Assembly: GCF_030272615.1 (NCBI RefSeq)
Contig: NC_081410.1
Coordinates: 255,363,533-255,427,532 of the forward strand
Length of the DNA: 64,000 nt
Source: Cryptomeria japonica
Taxonomy: Eukaryota > Streptophyta > Pinopsida > Cupressales > Cupressaceae
Reading direction: 5' to 3'
The notes below the pieces were generated by a model. The model was not told where the DNA came from, did not search any database, and saw nothing but the letters and a program-made list of their open reading frames with translations. Each line of letters opens with the position of its first letter. The stretch's first letter is position 1. This document shows, in pieces, positions 11,865 to 23,678 of the stretch. A program made the translations under genes and the position numbers.

Positions 11865-12707
11865 TGTTTGTCTACCGGTGTTACTTCAAAGTTATTTGTA
11901 TTATATATTGCTACCGGTATTAGAAGTTTTCCTTATGATAGTGTCAAACCGGTACATGTCGTCAACCGATATATACAGGAATGTCTCAACACCAACTTGA
12001 AGATCCAGTGGAGATTATCAAATAAGCAATGAAGGACAATTGGTTTATATGTTGACAGAGGTTAACTCCAACCGGTATCGGTGTTCCAATCGGTATTCAT
12101 TGATTATGTGATGAGTTATCACCGGTCGTGATGAGTTATCTTAACCGACAAATTTTGGTGGTAATTTATGACAAGTTATGTTTGATCGTCCAGATACACT
12201 GCATCTAGGAAATTATGATATAATTTCTAAGGCCAACATGAAATCTAAATGTCTATATAATGACATTATGATGATATATGATAAGAGATGATTTGATGCG
12301 AAGATAGAAGTGTTAAGTTGCAGAGTAGGTTGGTAATGCAGTTGTGAGTGTGCAGAAGAGGATCTATTCAAGCAAGTCGTGCTACTTCTAGATCACACCA
12401 CCTGTTGTTTTCTTATCACTACAATAGTCAAATCCCCTAACTGGGTAAGCTCTAACAAGATTCACTGTACAAATCCTCTAAACAAGTGATCCATTAGTTT
12501 GGATTCAGAAATCCTCTACCGAGTTTACTCCTAAAAGGGTACTACCTTTAATAGGGTATAACTCCTAACAAAGATTTGGGATCTTTAACAAGATTCACTC
12601 CTAGTAGAGCATTTTTGTAGACCTTAACCAGTCAATTACCTATTACTGCATATAGTTAACTTGCGAGTCTCATCTCACCATGGTTTTTCTCATTTGGGTT
12701 TTTCACG

Positions 12708-12715
12708 TATAAATA
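12708..12715 (+). promoter_or_regulatory. LTR TATA box
   Basis: TATAAATA directly follows CACG in the conserved block TTTTCACG. The equivalent in the right LTR is TATAAACA at 19053-19060. Confidence 0.5.
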
Positions 12716-12887
12716 CTTGTGTTATGGTGAATGTTTTACTTCTTGTGGATGCACTAATATCATTTTGGATTACATGCATAGTGTTTAACAAACTTGTTAA
12801 GTATATCTACCAGTCAGTGTTTAAAGTAGTATTGTTTTTGGTGTCACTGATTCACCCCCCCTCTCAGTGTTTTATAAGTTTATCAAT

Positions 12888-12899
12888 TGGTATCAAAAC
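12888..12899 (+). promoter_or_regulatory. Element A primer-binding site
   Basis: TGGTATCAAAAC matches the first eight bases of the initiator-Met primer site. It is separated from the LTR end by AT, the same spacing as in element B. Confidence 0.65.
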
Positions 12900-12947
12900 C
12901 TAACTTCTTTAAGGCTTAATTGCTTGGAAGGAAACCAAAAAGCCACC

Positions 12948-14120
12948 ATGGGGGATATGAGCTACTTTGAGATGGCTAGAGTGCTTGAAGCTACTAAGGA
13001 TGAGCTTGAAACCCTAAGGATCAAATTCAAAGCCTCACAAGTCAAAAGGAGAGAGCTAACTGAACAACTATTGGAACTGTCTGATAATAGTTCTTCAGAT
13101 GAAGCTAACATTGATGCATTAGCTGAAGAAGTTGAAAAATTGAATGGTGAAAAGCTAAATCTAAGAAGAGAGTTAGAATCCCTAACTATCCACATGAGTC
13201 AAGAGGTGGAAGCTAGGAGGGTAGTTGAAGACCTTGTTAAAGAGAGAGATCATGAGATTGCCAAGATCAAATGAGAGAATGCTACTTTGCATGAGCATTG
13301 GCATGCAAAGAAAGAAGAAAAAGATGTCTTGCAACTAGATCTTGAAATGGCACCATCTCTAAAAGAGACTCTTTCAAAACACAATGAAGATCTTACCAGA
13401 TAACTCACTAAGGCTAATGGAAAGCTAGAAAAGTTTAATAGAAGTTCTACCATGCTGGATGAGTAGATTCAATCACAAAGGATGAAAGGTGATACTTCTG
13501 GACTTGGTTTTAACACATATGAGAAAGGAGAGTCTTCCGGAACCAAGAGCAACATTCGCAAGGATAAAAGTTCTCCCAAGGCTAACAAGCCTACCGGTAA
13601 GAAAGTTTTTAAACCTGTTTGTTTTGTTTGTCATAAGCCTGGACATACTGCAAATGTGTGTAGAAACAAACCCAATGAAAATACAAGCTACGATGCAAAT
13701 ACTAGGTATGCATCTAAGAGATTTGAAGGTCATTGTTTCACATGTAAAATGTATGGACATATATCAGTTGAATGCAGACATGGAGCAAATAATCCAGTAC
13801 CTCACATGAGTCCAAGACCTAATGGCAACTGGATGAGAACCTATGATAACCGGGGTTACATAAACTGGCAGAGACCCTATGTCAAGCGGTTTAGTCCATT
13901 TGAGATGGAAAAGGTAACTAAAGTCATTTGCACCATTTGTAACAATTATGGTCATGTGGCTATGAATTGCAAAAGGAGAACTGGAAGAGGCAATGCAGGA
14001 CCTTGGAGATCATCTAGAATGACCTGCTATCATTGTCATAAATTGGGACACATGGAAAAGTTCTGTAGATCCAGAAAGAATAAACCGGTTAATGATTCTA
14101 AAGATCAGAAAGGAAAGTAG
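12948..14120 (+). pseudogene. Element A gag (nucleocapsid, coiled coil plus four CCHC)
   Basis: The start is an ATG in a strong context (GCCACCATGG). One frame of 391 codons runs to TAG at 14120, broken by TGA (13272), TAA (about 13401) and TAG (about 13464). Residues ~10-170 are a heptad-rich coiled coil. A GDTSGLGF phrase follows near 13491, matching the D-x-x-GLG[FY] motif of Copia gag C-termini. Then come four CX2CX4HX4C knuckles: CFVCHKPGHTANVC, CFTCKMYGHISVEC, CTICNNYGHVAMNC and CYHCHKLGHMEKFC. The usual N-terminal UBN2-type gag domain is missing. The three stops sit where related copies would have Arg or Gln, consistent with C-to-T decay. Gag packages element RNA in cytoplasmic particles. 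Confidence 0.85.
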
Positions 14121-14739
14121 AAGGTAAATGTTGAGGAAACCAGAGAAGAGATGGTCTGAATCTGGAAAAAGAAGAGCGATGATATACCTACAGAATAACC
14201 TAATCCTTCACCTTGTGTGGAGAATCCTACACCGGTGAATTGAGCCTTTCAACAAGGCTGAGGGGAGCATAATGGTAAATCTACTTCCGGACCCCTTGAA
14301 AGATGTGTGGTAAGAGAGTTTGAATTTTGAGTGGTTATGTGTGAAATCTTGATATCTTTTGTCAATCGGTTTTTCAAAAGTTTATCAACCGGTTTTACAC
14401 CTATTAATATTGTATGCATCGCTAAGTGGTGTATTAGGGTTTGTAACCCTAGTGGTTGAGCATTTAATGCAGTAGGTAAAAAGGATAAAAGCGAGTTTTG
14501 CTTTGTTATTTTTGCCCTAAATGCATTCGAGAGAGAATTCTTGAGCACTTGCAGAGCGAAGAAAGAATTGCTAGCTGGTTTTAGTCAAATTCGTGCCATG
14601 ATTTGCGCGATTGAAGCTGATTCGAAGGTTAGTAAAGGCTGAACTGGTGTGCATTTGAGTAATCAACCGGTAACCAAGGCAACGCGTGTGACTTGAGGTA
14701 TTTATTTGTAAATCCCATTTCGAATCTAGTTTATCTGAA
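14121..14739. other. Gag-ORF spacer, possible internal promoter
   Basis: The gag frame dissolves into stops. An AGGGTTTGTAACCCT palindrome with a telo-box-like core lies near 14446, followed by GGATAAAAG near 14480 and untranslated-leader-like sequence up to ATG 14740. This resembles a separate promoter for the downstream ORF; that reading is inference. Confidence 0.35.
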
Positions 14740-17700
14740 ATGGATTCATCATCTAAGCAAGTAGAGAGGTTAATGATCACATCAAAACCTATGGAGGTTG
14801 TGTAATCAGAACGAATTGTGTCTTATAATGTTTTATCTCAAGTTCCTGACAGAGTCATTGTAAAAGGAGATTTGTCTAGCTACATTGATTGTAAAATTGA
14901 ACATTTAAGATCATTGTCAATTTATTCTCAGTTGAAAACCCTTTGCGATAAGAGCGAAAAGATTCAACCCAAAAAAATTAGGGTTTATGAGAAAGGTTTT
15001 CATAATGCAACTTATTTTCTTGAGGATTTTGAAGAGGAACATATCCGAATTATTCTGAGTCGTGTTCATGGTGAGAATATGTATTTGGAAAGGACACACA
15101 CTATAACCAAAGAAGCTATCCAAGATGTGACTGGTTTTTGGTCAGCTGGTGAAGTACCTAAGCTGAGGCGAATTTCTAAAAAGACAGTAACAACTTTAAC
15201 CTTGTCAACCTCTAATGGGCGTGTTTTTTTTGTTAATAACATTAAGGACCTAGCGGTTAAATTGGCTAATATGGTTATAGGCTACCAAATATTCTATTCC
15301 AGTAGAATGATTAGTGTACCATTTGCAGCAGTGCATACTGCCTATAAAATGATTGTTGAGAATGCAAATTATGACCTTTGTGAAGCCTTACGAAGTCAAT
15401 TAATGTTGAATCTACAGTCAATCAAGAAGGACAACAGTCAGAAGTTCAAGTTTGGTCAGTTACTGATTGGTCTATTCTTTTACTTTCAGAATTTCCTACC
15501 AGAAATTGGTGATCTTGAATGGTCCAAAGATCTACCGGTAACCGCTCAGATCAAGAACAAAATTAAGGCTATAAAGAACACTTTCTCTATTGCAATGAAC
15601 AAGTATTTCAATGAAATTCAGAAGAAAATGAGTATGAGGGTAAGGCTACCTGAGGATGTGGTGAAAAAAATTGCTAAGAACATCATTTTCATAGTCAACA
15701 CCAATTTCTATCTCATGGAAGCCATTGAACTGAGAGAAGATGAAATAGAAGACATGAGCTATGAAGTCAATTATGACTTATTGATTGGTTATGCCAATAA
15801 CCTGTTGGCATCTCCAGTGGACAACAAGAAGAAAAGACTGGATATTGTTGAGGAGAAAACTGCAAAAGCTGAAACTAGTAGTGCTCCAACCAGTAGTGGT
15901 AAAGGAAAGAAGAAGAGGGCTGAGAAAGCGCCTCCAGTGTCAAAAAGTACTAGAGTGACATGAAGTGTCCAAACTAAAAAGGAATTGACACCTAAAGTAT
16001 ACATAAAGAAGCTGACTGCAACAAAGAAAAGAGGTCGACAACTGATTCTTCAAGCAGAATCTGATGAAACTGATACTGAGGAAGAACCAAAGAAGGTAAA
16101 GGCAACTGGCAAGAAGTCCAAACCAGTTGAAGCCACCTCTCAACACACTATTCCCATTAATTCTTTGTCTTACAAGCGTATGACTAATTTTGAGAGAACG
16201 GTAAAGACATTGGGAAGGAATAGATTTGATAATGTCAAAGAATATTTTGATTCATTTGATGAAGATCAGAAGGAACAAATTGTTCAACAGGTAATCAGCT
16301 ATTTGTGTCATTACGATTGATTACCTCATGATCTTGAGAAGGATATTTCTAATTCTTTATATACTATTGTTTTGAATAAATGGGAAGAATCTATGAAGAA
16401 AGAAAAATAAATTATTGATGATGTGTTTGTGCAATAATTTCTTAATTTGTCAAAGGATGAGTTAATTGTATTGCTTGATAAACACAAAGCTCAATTTTCT
16501 TTTAAGTCAAGAAGATTAAAGCTACTTAGTGGGAAGGTGCAACCTGTTGAAGTTGACACTCATTAGATAGCAAAGGAAATTCAGAACATGTGTAAATTGA
16601 TAGAGTCCCAACAGGATAATGAACAAGATACTGTTGATTTACTGGAAATGGATGAGGAAGATATAGTCCAAGTTGATATTGTCTATCCTATCAAGAAGAA
16701 GGATGACACTACTTCCCAATTGGTAATATTTGTTGATGATATTTATGATACAATAGATCTATTTGGAAACATCATTGCACCAGATATGCAGCCACTTGAA
16801 ATAACTGATTCACAGGTTAATACAATAGAGATATTGGCAACTCAACCAAATATGGATATTCCACCCCCATTGGTAAATGATCAACAAGTGAAACCCCAAA
16901 TCCCACCGGTTTCACAGGCTACTCAGGAGGAACCTGCTGAAAAAATTGATGAACAAACCTCTAAACAGGAAAAGGAGAAAGAACAAAAGGAAGAGAAAAT
17001 TGAGAAGGAGAAATCTGCTGAACTGGAAAAGGCATTGATCAAACAACAAAATGATGATGATGATGACTCATTTGGCTTAAAAGGACCAATAAATGTTGAT
17101 AACATGAGTGCATCAAAATTGCTGGAGTTTGCAAATGCCATGCAATCTAGAGCTCAGAAGAAAAGGCTTAAGGAATAGAGAATGGAAGTTGAAACCATTC
17201 AAAATGTCGTAGATATTCTGTCAAGCCTTCTACTAGAAACTGCTACAGGGAACTTGTCAATTCCCATTGGCAAGCTTGGCCAGTTGGTTGCCGATGCCTC
17301 TGACCAACTTAAGTCCCTTAAGGAAGCAACGCAAACTTATGCAAAGAAGAGCTACATGAAGAAACAAGGAGAACAAATCATGAAGGATATTGATACAGGG
17401 AGAATTGCCCTATTACTGAATAAAGACCTGTTAAGAAAAGCTATTGAAATAGGAGGAAATTTTTTTGCATTTACATCTAATGTTTCATTCTTTTATACTG
17501 ATATCAATCAAAGGTGAACATAAACCGAGCAAGAACTGGAAAGGATATGTCATGCTTACATACCTTTACAAGATTCAATTTTAGCTTTTGGCAAATCTGT
17601 GGATGATTTGCAAAACCGGTTAGAGGTCTATGAATGTGAACAGGCAAAAAGACTCTGATCTTTGAAGGAGTTGAAGAATTTACTCAGATGAAAAGTGGAC

Positions 17701-17915
17701 ATGTTACAAAGAACATACAAGAATGAAGAAGCAATTTTGGCTACTCCAGAGACGTGTACACTTGATTCAATGGAAGAATTCTGTATACAGGTCATGACTA
17801 CATGACTACAATCAAGCTCATTGAAACCTTGCTGGAGACATGGGAAAATGATTTTTCTCAATTGAAGCGTACTTTTAGTGACATTTTTCTGAGAATTGCA
17901 ATGAACAATCCTTGA
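14740..17915 (+). pseudogene. Large unknown ORF of element A ('ORF-X' copy 1)
   Basis: From ATG 14740 a single frame covers about 1,030 codons to ~17790, then continues in another frame to TGA 17915 after a small duplication (CATGACTA repeated near 17797). In-frame stops include TAA ~14803, TGA 15961, TGA 16318, two TAA and a TAG between 16400 and 16566, TAG 17176 and TGA 17515; most fit CAA, CAG or CGA with C changed to T. The N-terminal ~300 residues are helical and include TITKEAIQDVTGFWSAGEVP (near 15100). Residues ~360-420 are lysine-rich and nuclear-signal-like; ~720-800 are Glu/Lys/Gln-rich coiled coil. No RT, integrase, protease or membrane segment was found. It sits where pol or a sirevirus env-like ORF would be. 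It resembles uncharacterised ORFs found in plant transposons, but I cannot name a function. Confidence 0.7.
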
Positions 17916-18000
17916 TTCATATTTTCAAGTTTTTAAACTTTTGCTGCAAATTTTTGTTATATATGTATATATTTTACTTTTTCAATTTGGCATTGTTGTC

Positions 18001-18156
18001 AAAGGGGGACTAGAAATATGTATGTGTTGTGAAAATTTTGTATGTATTGTTAAGGGGGAGTAGGAGTAAAAATATATGTGTACAATTTTTGTAAGCACAC
18101 TTAGCTGTATAGTTTGAAAATTTTCTAAGTGTTGCCATCAATGCCAAAGGGGGAGA
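18001..18156 (+). promoter_or_regulatory. Three polypurine tracts of element A
   Basis: AAAGGGGGAC (18001), AAGGGGGAG (18052) and AAAGGGGGAGA (18146-18156) precede the right LTR. The last is the functional primer position. Multiple such tracts are a recognised feature of sireviruses. Confidence 0.75.
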
Positions 18157-18157
18157 T

Positions 18158-19229
18158 TGTTGGCTTGAAGATGATTGTAACGAATGACTTCATATGTTGT
18201 CATTGATGGAACATGTACACATACACATATGTTTGTCTACCGGTGTTACTTCAAAGTTATTTGTATTATATATTGCTACTGGTATTAGAAGTTTTGCTTG
18301 TGATAGTGTCAAACTGGTACATGTCGTCAACCGGTATATACATGAATGTCCCAACACCAACTTGAAGATCCAGCGAAGATTATCAAAGAAGCAATGAAGG
18401 ACAATCGATTTATATGTTGACAGAGGTTAACTCCAATCGGTATTGGTGTTCTAACTAGTGTTCATTGATTGCGTGATGAGTTATCCTAATCAATAAATTT
18501 TGGTAGTAATTTGTGATGAGTTATGTTTGATTGTCCAGATACACTGCACCTAGGAAATTGTGATAGAATTTCTAAGGCCAACATGGAATCTAAATGTCTA
18601 TATAATGACATTATGATGATATATGATAGGAGATTATTTGATGTGAAGACATAAGTGTTAAGTTGTATAGTATGTTGGTAATGCAGTTGTGAGTGTGCAG
18701 AAGAGGATCTATTCAAGCAAGTTGTGCTACTTCTAGATCATACCACCTGTTGTTTTCTTATCACTACAACAGTCAAATCCCCTAACCGGGTAAGCTCTAA
18801 CAAGCTTCACTGTACAAATCCTCTAACCAGGTGATCCATTAGTTTGGATTCAGAAATCCTCTACTGAGGTTACACCTAGCAGGGTACTACCTTTAACATG
18901 GTATAGCTCCTAACAAAACTTTGGGATCTTTAATAGGATTCGCTCCTAGCAGAGCATTTTTGTAGACCTTAACTGGCCAGTTACCTATTACTGTAGATAG
19001 TTAACTTGTGAGTCTCATCTCACTGTGGTTTTTCCCATTTGGGTTTTCCACGTATAAACACTTGTGCTATGGTGGATGTTTTACTAATTGTGGATGCACT
19101 AATATCATTTTGGATTACATGCATAGTATTTAAAAAACTTGTTAATTATATCTACCGGTCAGTGTTTAAAGTAGTATTTTTTTGTTGTCACTGATTCACC
19201 CCCCCTCTCGGTGCTTTATAAATCTATCA
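18158..19229 (+). repeat. Element A right LTR
   Basis: 1,072 bp, TGTTGG...TATCA, closely matching 11775-12885 apart from the AC tract and scattered substitutions. Confidence 0.85.
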
Positions 19230-19334
19230 TTTTTTCTCTTGGTCCTATCTCAATTGTTTATTGAAGTGACCAGTCATTCAATCAGCCAGCTCCATGTGAA
19301 AAAACAAAGAGGGGCAACAATTCCCCACCTTTGT

Positions 19335-19467
19335 AAGGACAATTGGGACTTGCATTACTACTATATTATTATTTTCCCCACCTTCTTAAGGATGATTGGG
19401 ATTTGCCTTACTACTATATTTTTATTTTTCTTTTCCCCACCTTCTTAATGACGATTGGGACTTGCCT
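19335..19467 (+). repeat. 53-59-bp tandem repeat interrupted by element B
   Basis: Units start at 19335, 19388 and 19447 (consensus GATTGGGACTTGCCTTACTA). The third unit is cut at TGCCT by element B and resumes at 24868 with TGCCTTACTACTATATTTTT. The array therefore predates B. Confidence 0.8.
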
Positions 19468-20651
19468 TATTGGCAATTTGGAGGAATTGATTATGTGTTG
19501 CATTGATGCCAACACTAGCTTGTTTGGCACACTGGATTCTGGTAGAGTGGTTGGATTGTGATGTTGATCAGGAGATTATCTCCGGTATTCTCTAGTATGT
19601 TCAAATTGGTGGAATTGATTTGGTTTGGTCATTCATGTGCGTGTCACATTCAGTCGGTTCAGGGTTTGGTGATCCAGAAGCTATCATATGTTCTAGTAAG
19701 ACTTTTAGTTACCATTAGGGGTTTTATCGACAGAGCTTTGTTGAAGATCTTTTGATGGATTTGATAAGTGGTGTTGGTGCAGCTTCTAGAAGGTTCTCAG
19801 GATGCTGATGGTTATCATGTTCATGTTCATGTTCCAGTTGATTGGTGGTGTTGCATTTGCCTTATGGCAACCTATTTTAGGTCTTGTACTATTCTGCTAG
19901 GTTATGGACCAGTTTATGTAACGTGTTGGTGGATGTTCCCGATGCGTTACCGGTTGGATTTATTGTTTGGTTAATATTGTTTCGGTCTCAGGCCGACTTA
20001 GATTATCATTGGTTTGTGGGTTTATGTAATGGATTTATTGTATTATCTTTTAGGTGGCTGACCTAATTGTTTAGGTCCTGGATTTGTATAAATATGATGT
20101 AAGATCTCTTTTGTAGATCGTGGTCGTGGGTTATGGGATTATCTGTGTGTAAATAAGGTTGTAATCATATGCAGAGGATTTGGTCAATCATAGGTGATCA
20201 AATTGGGTTTCAGTAAGAGGTTTAAGAACTTCGACATTGAGCTTAACCAAAACTATACTCAGGCAGAGGAGATGATATTCTTGCAGTTCACTCTTCTTTT
20301 TGGATTGTAGTTCAAAGATTTCTTGTAGTCAGTGATGATCCTTTTGTGATGAGAAATGTGCTCTAGGCTGTTGGCCTTCCTGCATGTGGAGGCCCCTTAT
20401 ATGTAATATTTATTCATCTAATTAGTGGATAGATATTGTGGCTCTCCAATCCCATTGTGGTTTTTCCTCTTTGAGGTTTTCCATGTATAAATCTGTGGTG
20501 TTATGGTGTTCATCTTTGTGGTTGCATTATTACTTATTATTTTTTTCTTTTATGCATACCAGTTGCTAAATTGTTGTGATAATAAGGTTAAAATTAATCA
20601 TTCTAGTAGAACACTGATTCACCCCCCTCTCAGTGTTCTTGGATTCCAACA
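19468..20651 (+). repeat. Element B left LTR
   Basis: 1,184 bp. It starts TATTGGC where the right LTR has TGTTGGC (one G-to-A change in the terminal TG) and ends CCAACA. A TATA box TATAAATA is at 20087-20094, matched at 24304-24311. Confidence 0.85.
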
Positions 20652-20653
20652 AT

Positions 20654-20665
20654 TGGTTTCAGAGC
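20654..20665 (+). promoter_or_regulatory. Element B primer-binding site
   Basis: TGGTTTCAGAGC differs by one base from the plant initiator-Met site TGGTATCAGAGC and follows the LTR after the dinucleotide AT. Confidence 0.75.
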
Positions 20666-20704
20666 TCGGTGCCTCAGAATAAATCTAACAACTTGAGGAA
20701 GATC

Positions 20705-21703
20705 ATGTATCTGGAATCTATGGAGATGAGTTAGAGGAAAGAACTTGAAGTTGCACTTGAAGACTATGATGCTGAAAGATTGAAGAACATGAAGCTGCAA
20801 GATGAGCTGAGATCTACGAAGGAATTCATCTTTACTCTGCAAGAGAGGTTGTCATCTGCTCAAGCCAAAAGGAAAGAACTCTATGATCAATTACAAAATC
20901 AAGATGATGAAGAAAAGAATACTCTTAAGGAACTATGTCATAAGTTGAGTCAGGAAAATGGTGTCATGAAGAATGAAATGAAATCCCTAACCATGAGGAT
21001 GTCCAAGGAGATTGAAGATCAAAAGAAGAATGAAGAAAATCTTGCCAAATTTCTGAAAGATGGATCTAAATAATGCATTAGGTTGGCACATGAGAATGAT
21101 ATATTGAGAACTGAATTAGTACAATCTTAGAATAATGAGCAAGAGTTGGAAAGAATGATAACAATCCTAAGAGGTGACCTGGATGCTGCAAATGAGTACA
21201 AAAATAAGTTCAAGGCCAGTTCTGCAAAGCTTGATGAATTATTGAAGAATCAAAGGGATAGTGGAGACACTAGAGGTCTTGGATTTGAGCATGGAGAAAG
21301 CTCTGGTACTGCAAATCAGAATGATACATCTGGTCAGAAGAACAATTAGGAGAATCCACTAGTCAATAGGAATCATAGGTCATCAGTAAGACAACCCAAT
21401 GCACACAAATTTAATGGTAGATGCTTTGTTTGTAATAAGTTTGGTCATATGGCAAGTCAATGCATAAATAGAGTCAATCAGGATAATAATTCAGGTACCG
21501 GTCAGTGTTTCAATTGCAAAAAGTATGGTCATAGGACAACAGATTGTAGAATGAATGTGAAATGTCATGCATGTGGAAAGTTTGGACATATGGCTAATCA
21601 ATGTAGGTCAAGAAATGGTCAAGCTTGCAACAAGGCAATTCAGAAGAACAATGCCACCTATTATGCATGCAACAAAGTAGGACACATTGCTAAATTTTGC
21701 TGA
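20705..21703 (+). pseudogene. Element B gag (coiled coil plus zinc knuckles)
   Basis: One frame from ATG 20705 to TGA 21703 is interrupted by TAG ~20732, TAA ~21071, TAG ~21128 and TAG ~21347. A long coiled coil leads into SGDTRGLGF, then CFVCNKFGHMASQC, CFNCKKYGHRTTDC and CHACGKFGHMANQC. A fourth unit reads YYACNKVGHIAKFC and has lost its first cysteine. The layout is the same as the element A gag, with clear similarity around (A/S)KLDE and GLGF. As in A, the N-terminal gag domain is absent. Confidence 0.85.
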
Positions 21704-22029
21704 AGAAAGAACCTAACAATAGGAAATGACAAATCCAATGAGAAGGGAAAGAAAAAGTTGATGATATCCAGAAAGAGCATGAGAAGAAATGGATTAGAAA
21801 TTTTGAAGGACAACCGGCTGAAGAAAATACCTCGGTTACTCAACTGACAGAACAAAATGTTCCTGCACCTACAGAAAACCCATCCAACAACTAAGGCATT
21901 TGCCTTAGGGGGAGACAAATTGATGACATATCTTACATTACCCCTGGTAGTGGTCTGAAATCCTGTTATAGATATTGGAGAAGTCAGTTTGAAGGTTAAC
22001 CGACAAATATTTGCTGGATCTTGGATCTG

Positions 22030-22800
22030 GTTTGGTTTACTGGTAAGACACTTTATGAGTTATGGTTTGGTTGTATAGCTACTGTTAATTTTTTTCATAA
22101 TCTTTGGTAGTGAATTGGAAAGTTTGATCCTAGATGTGATGAAGGGATATTTCTTGGTTATTCAAATGAAAGTAAAGCATATAGATGTTATAAAAAAAGA
22201 TTGCAAATTAGTGTGGAGAGCGCTAATATCAAGCTGAATGAGCAGTACATAGGTCAAAACAAAACTTATGAAAGAGAACTAGAAGTGGAAATGATCATAA
22301 CTAATCCGGTAACACCTACATCGAAACAAAATGTTGAGCTAGTTACCCCAATAGTATCAAAAAATTCAACAGTAATTGAAGATCAAAGAAAAGAAACAAA
22401 AAGTCAGAAGACTCTTAGGTATGTAAGGTTGAATCATTCAGAAGATCAGACCATTGGAGATAAGAGCAAAGGAGTGACGACAAGGAGAAGGTTGATAGCT
22501 GAAGAGGTATGCTTAATTTCTCAAATTGAACTGACATCAGTAGATGAGGCATGCAAGGATGAATGTTGGATGAAAGCTATGGAGGAGGAATTGGATCAGA
22601 TAAAAAAGAACAACACGTGGACTTTAGTTCCTTGACCTAAAAATAAGAATGTTATTGGAACTAAATGGGTTTTTAGGAATAAATTGAATGAAGATGGACT
22701 AGTTGTAAGGATCAAGGCTAGATTGGTCTACAAAGGATATTCTTAGAAGGAAGGAATTGATTATGATGAATCTTTTGCTCCGGTGACAAGGATTTTCAGG
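22030..22800 (+). pseudogene. Element B pol remnant: integrase C-terminus and RT N-terminus
   Basis: KTLYELWFG near 22045 and KFDPRCDEGIFLGYS near 22120 are Copia integrase C-terminal motifs. An open frame from 22117 runs through a variable linker to CWMKAMEEELDQI and NNTWTLVP (about 22563-22632), the start of Copia reverse transcriptase (RVT_2). After TGA 22633 it continues as [17 protein letters not shown] and SFAPVTR, with a TAG at about 22744. Related elements read Arg and Gln at those stops. The sequence then jumps directly to RNase H near 22821, so the YVDD catalytic core is gone. Confidence 0.85.
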
Positions 22801-22820
22801 TATGGTTTATGGTTGATGAT

Positions 22821-23311
22821 GACTTTAGACTATGTGCATACACAAATGCGGATTGGGCTGGAGATATAGATGACTGAAAAAGCACATCCGGTGAAGTTTT
22901 CTTTCTTGGAAAGAAACTTGTTTCATGGGTCAACAAGAAACAGTCGTGTACTTCTTTATCTACTGCTGAAGCTGAGTATGTTGTTGCTGCTACTAACTAT
23001 ACACAAGTTCTATGGATGAAACAAATATTGAAAGATATACTTGGGTAGATTGTGATGAAACAATAGTTATTCACTGTGATAACTCTGCTGCTATTGACAT
23101 ATCAAAGAATCCAGTATTTCATTGTAAGACAAAGCACATATCAATCAAGTGAAACTTTTTGAAGGAAAAGGTGGAAGCAAATGAAGTCAGGTTGGTTTAT
23201 GTGAACACTAAAGAGAAAATTGCAGATATCTTCACTAAAACTTTGCCCAAGGAATCATTTGAGTACTTTAGAGACAGATTGGAGGTCTTTGCCCCTCTAG
23301 TAGAGACTTAA
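22821..23311 (+). pseudogene. Element B RNase H remnant
   Basis: LCAYTNADWAGDIDD and KSTSG, then LVSWVNKKQSCTSLSTAEAE, are the Copia RNase H block; a TGA replaces Arg before KSTSG. After a frame break it resumes as HCDNSAAIDISKNPVFH and ends DIFTKTLP...LEVFAPLVET-stop at 23311, the usual C-terminus of Copia pol. Confidence 0.85.
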
Positions 23312-23390
23312 GTGATGTTGATTGGAATCAGTCTGGTATGCATTATCAAAACTATTATTCATTTCGGATTGATGAGTTGGTGCTACTACT

Positions 23391-23678
23391 CTGGGGGAGT
23401 AGTCAGCTGTGTGGTTTAGAGGATCTATGGTTTTTCTTTGATGTTTATGTCAGATTTTTGGCATTGATGTCAAAGGGGGAGAGATATACATGTGAAAAAT
23501 AGAGCTTAACAGATAAATCAGTCACAGGGGGAGTTTGGTCTATGGATGGTTAATTGGTTTAGAACTTCATTGATATACCATTTGTGGGAGTTGTTGGATG
23601 TCTTCCATTGGGGGAGACTTGTTTGGCATTTGGATGTTTTTTACATCTAGTGTGGCCATCAATGCCAAAGGGGGAGAC
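23391..23678 (+). promoter_or_regulatory. Five polypurine-like tracts of element B
   Basis: GGGGGAG-centred tracts occur near 23393, 23472, 23524, 23609 and 23667-23678. The last abuts the right LTR. They show that B carries the same multi-tract signature as A. Confidence 0.75.

Larger units (their letters stand above)
11775..12885 (+). repeat. Element A left LTR
   Basis: 1,111 bp, TGTTGG...TATCA. It carries an (AC)n tract (11834-11861), many CCGGT/CGGTA motifs, a TATA box TATAAATA at 12708-12715 and the 3' motif ATTCACCCCCCC. The right LTR shares all but the long AC tract. Confidence 0.85.
11775..19229 (+). mobile_element. Copia element A: gag plus large unknown ORF, no pol
   Basis: Two ~1.1-kb LTRs beginning TGTTGGCTTG flank a 5.3-kb interior. 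Signals are a primer site TGGTATCAAAAC at 12888, a decayed gag with four zinc knuckles, then a ~1,060-codon frame unrelated to pol, then three polypurine tracts. No protease, integrase or reverse transcriptase is present, so mobility would need proteins from a relative such as element B. The repeated GGGGGAG tracts, long LTRs and ATTCACCCCCC LTR motif match the sirevirus (SIRE/Maximus) branch of Copia. The flank CTCTT (11770-11774) recurs at 19236-19240, but six Ts lie between the right LTR end and that copy. Confidence 0.85.

Noticed and set aside
14740-17915. Element A ORF as a sirevirus env-like gene
   Set aside because: No signal peptide or membrane segment was seen, and the N-terminal pattern looks closer to the LINE ORF3. 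Not excluded, only not claimed.
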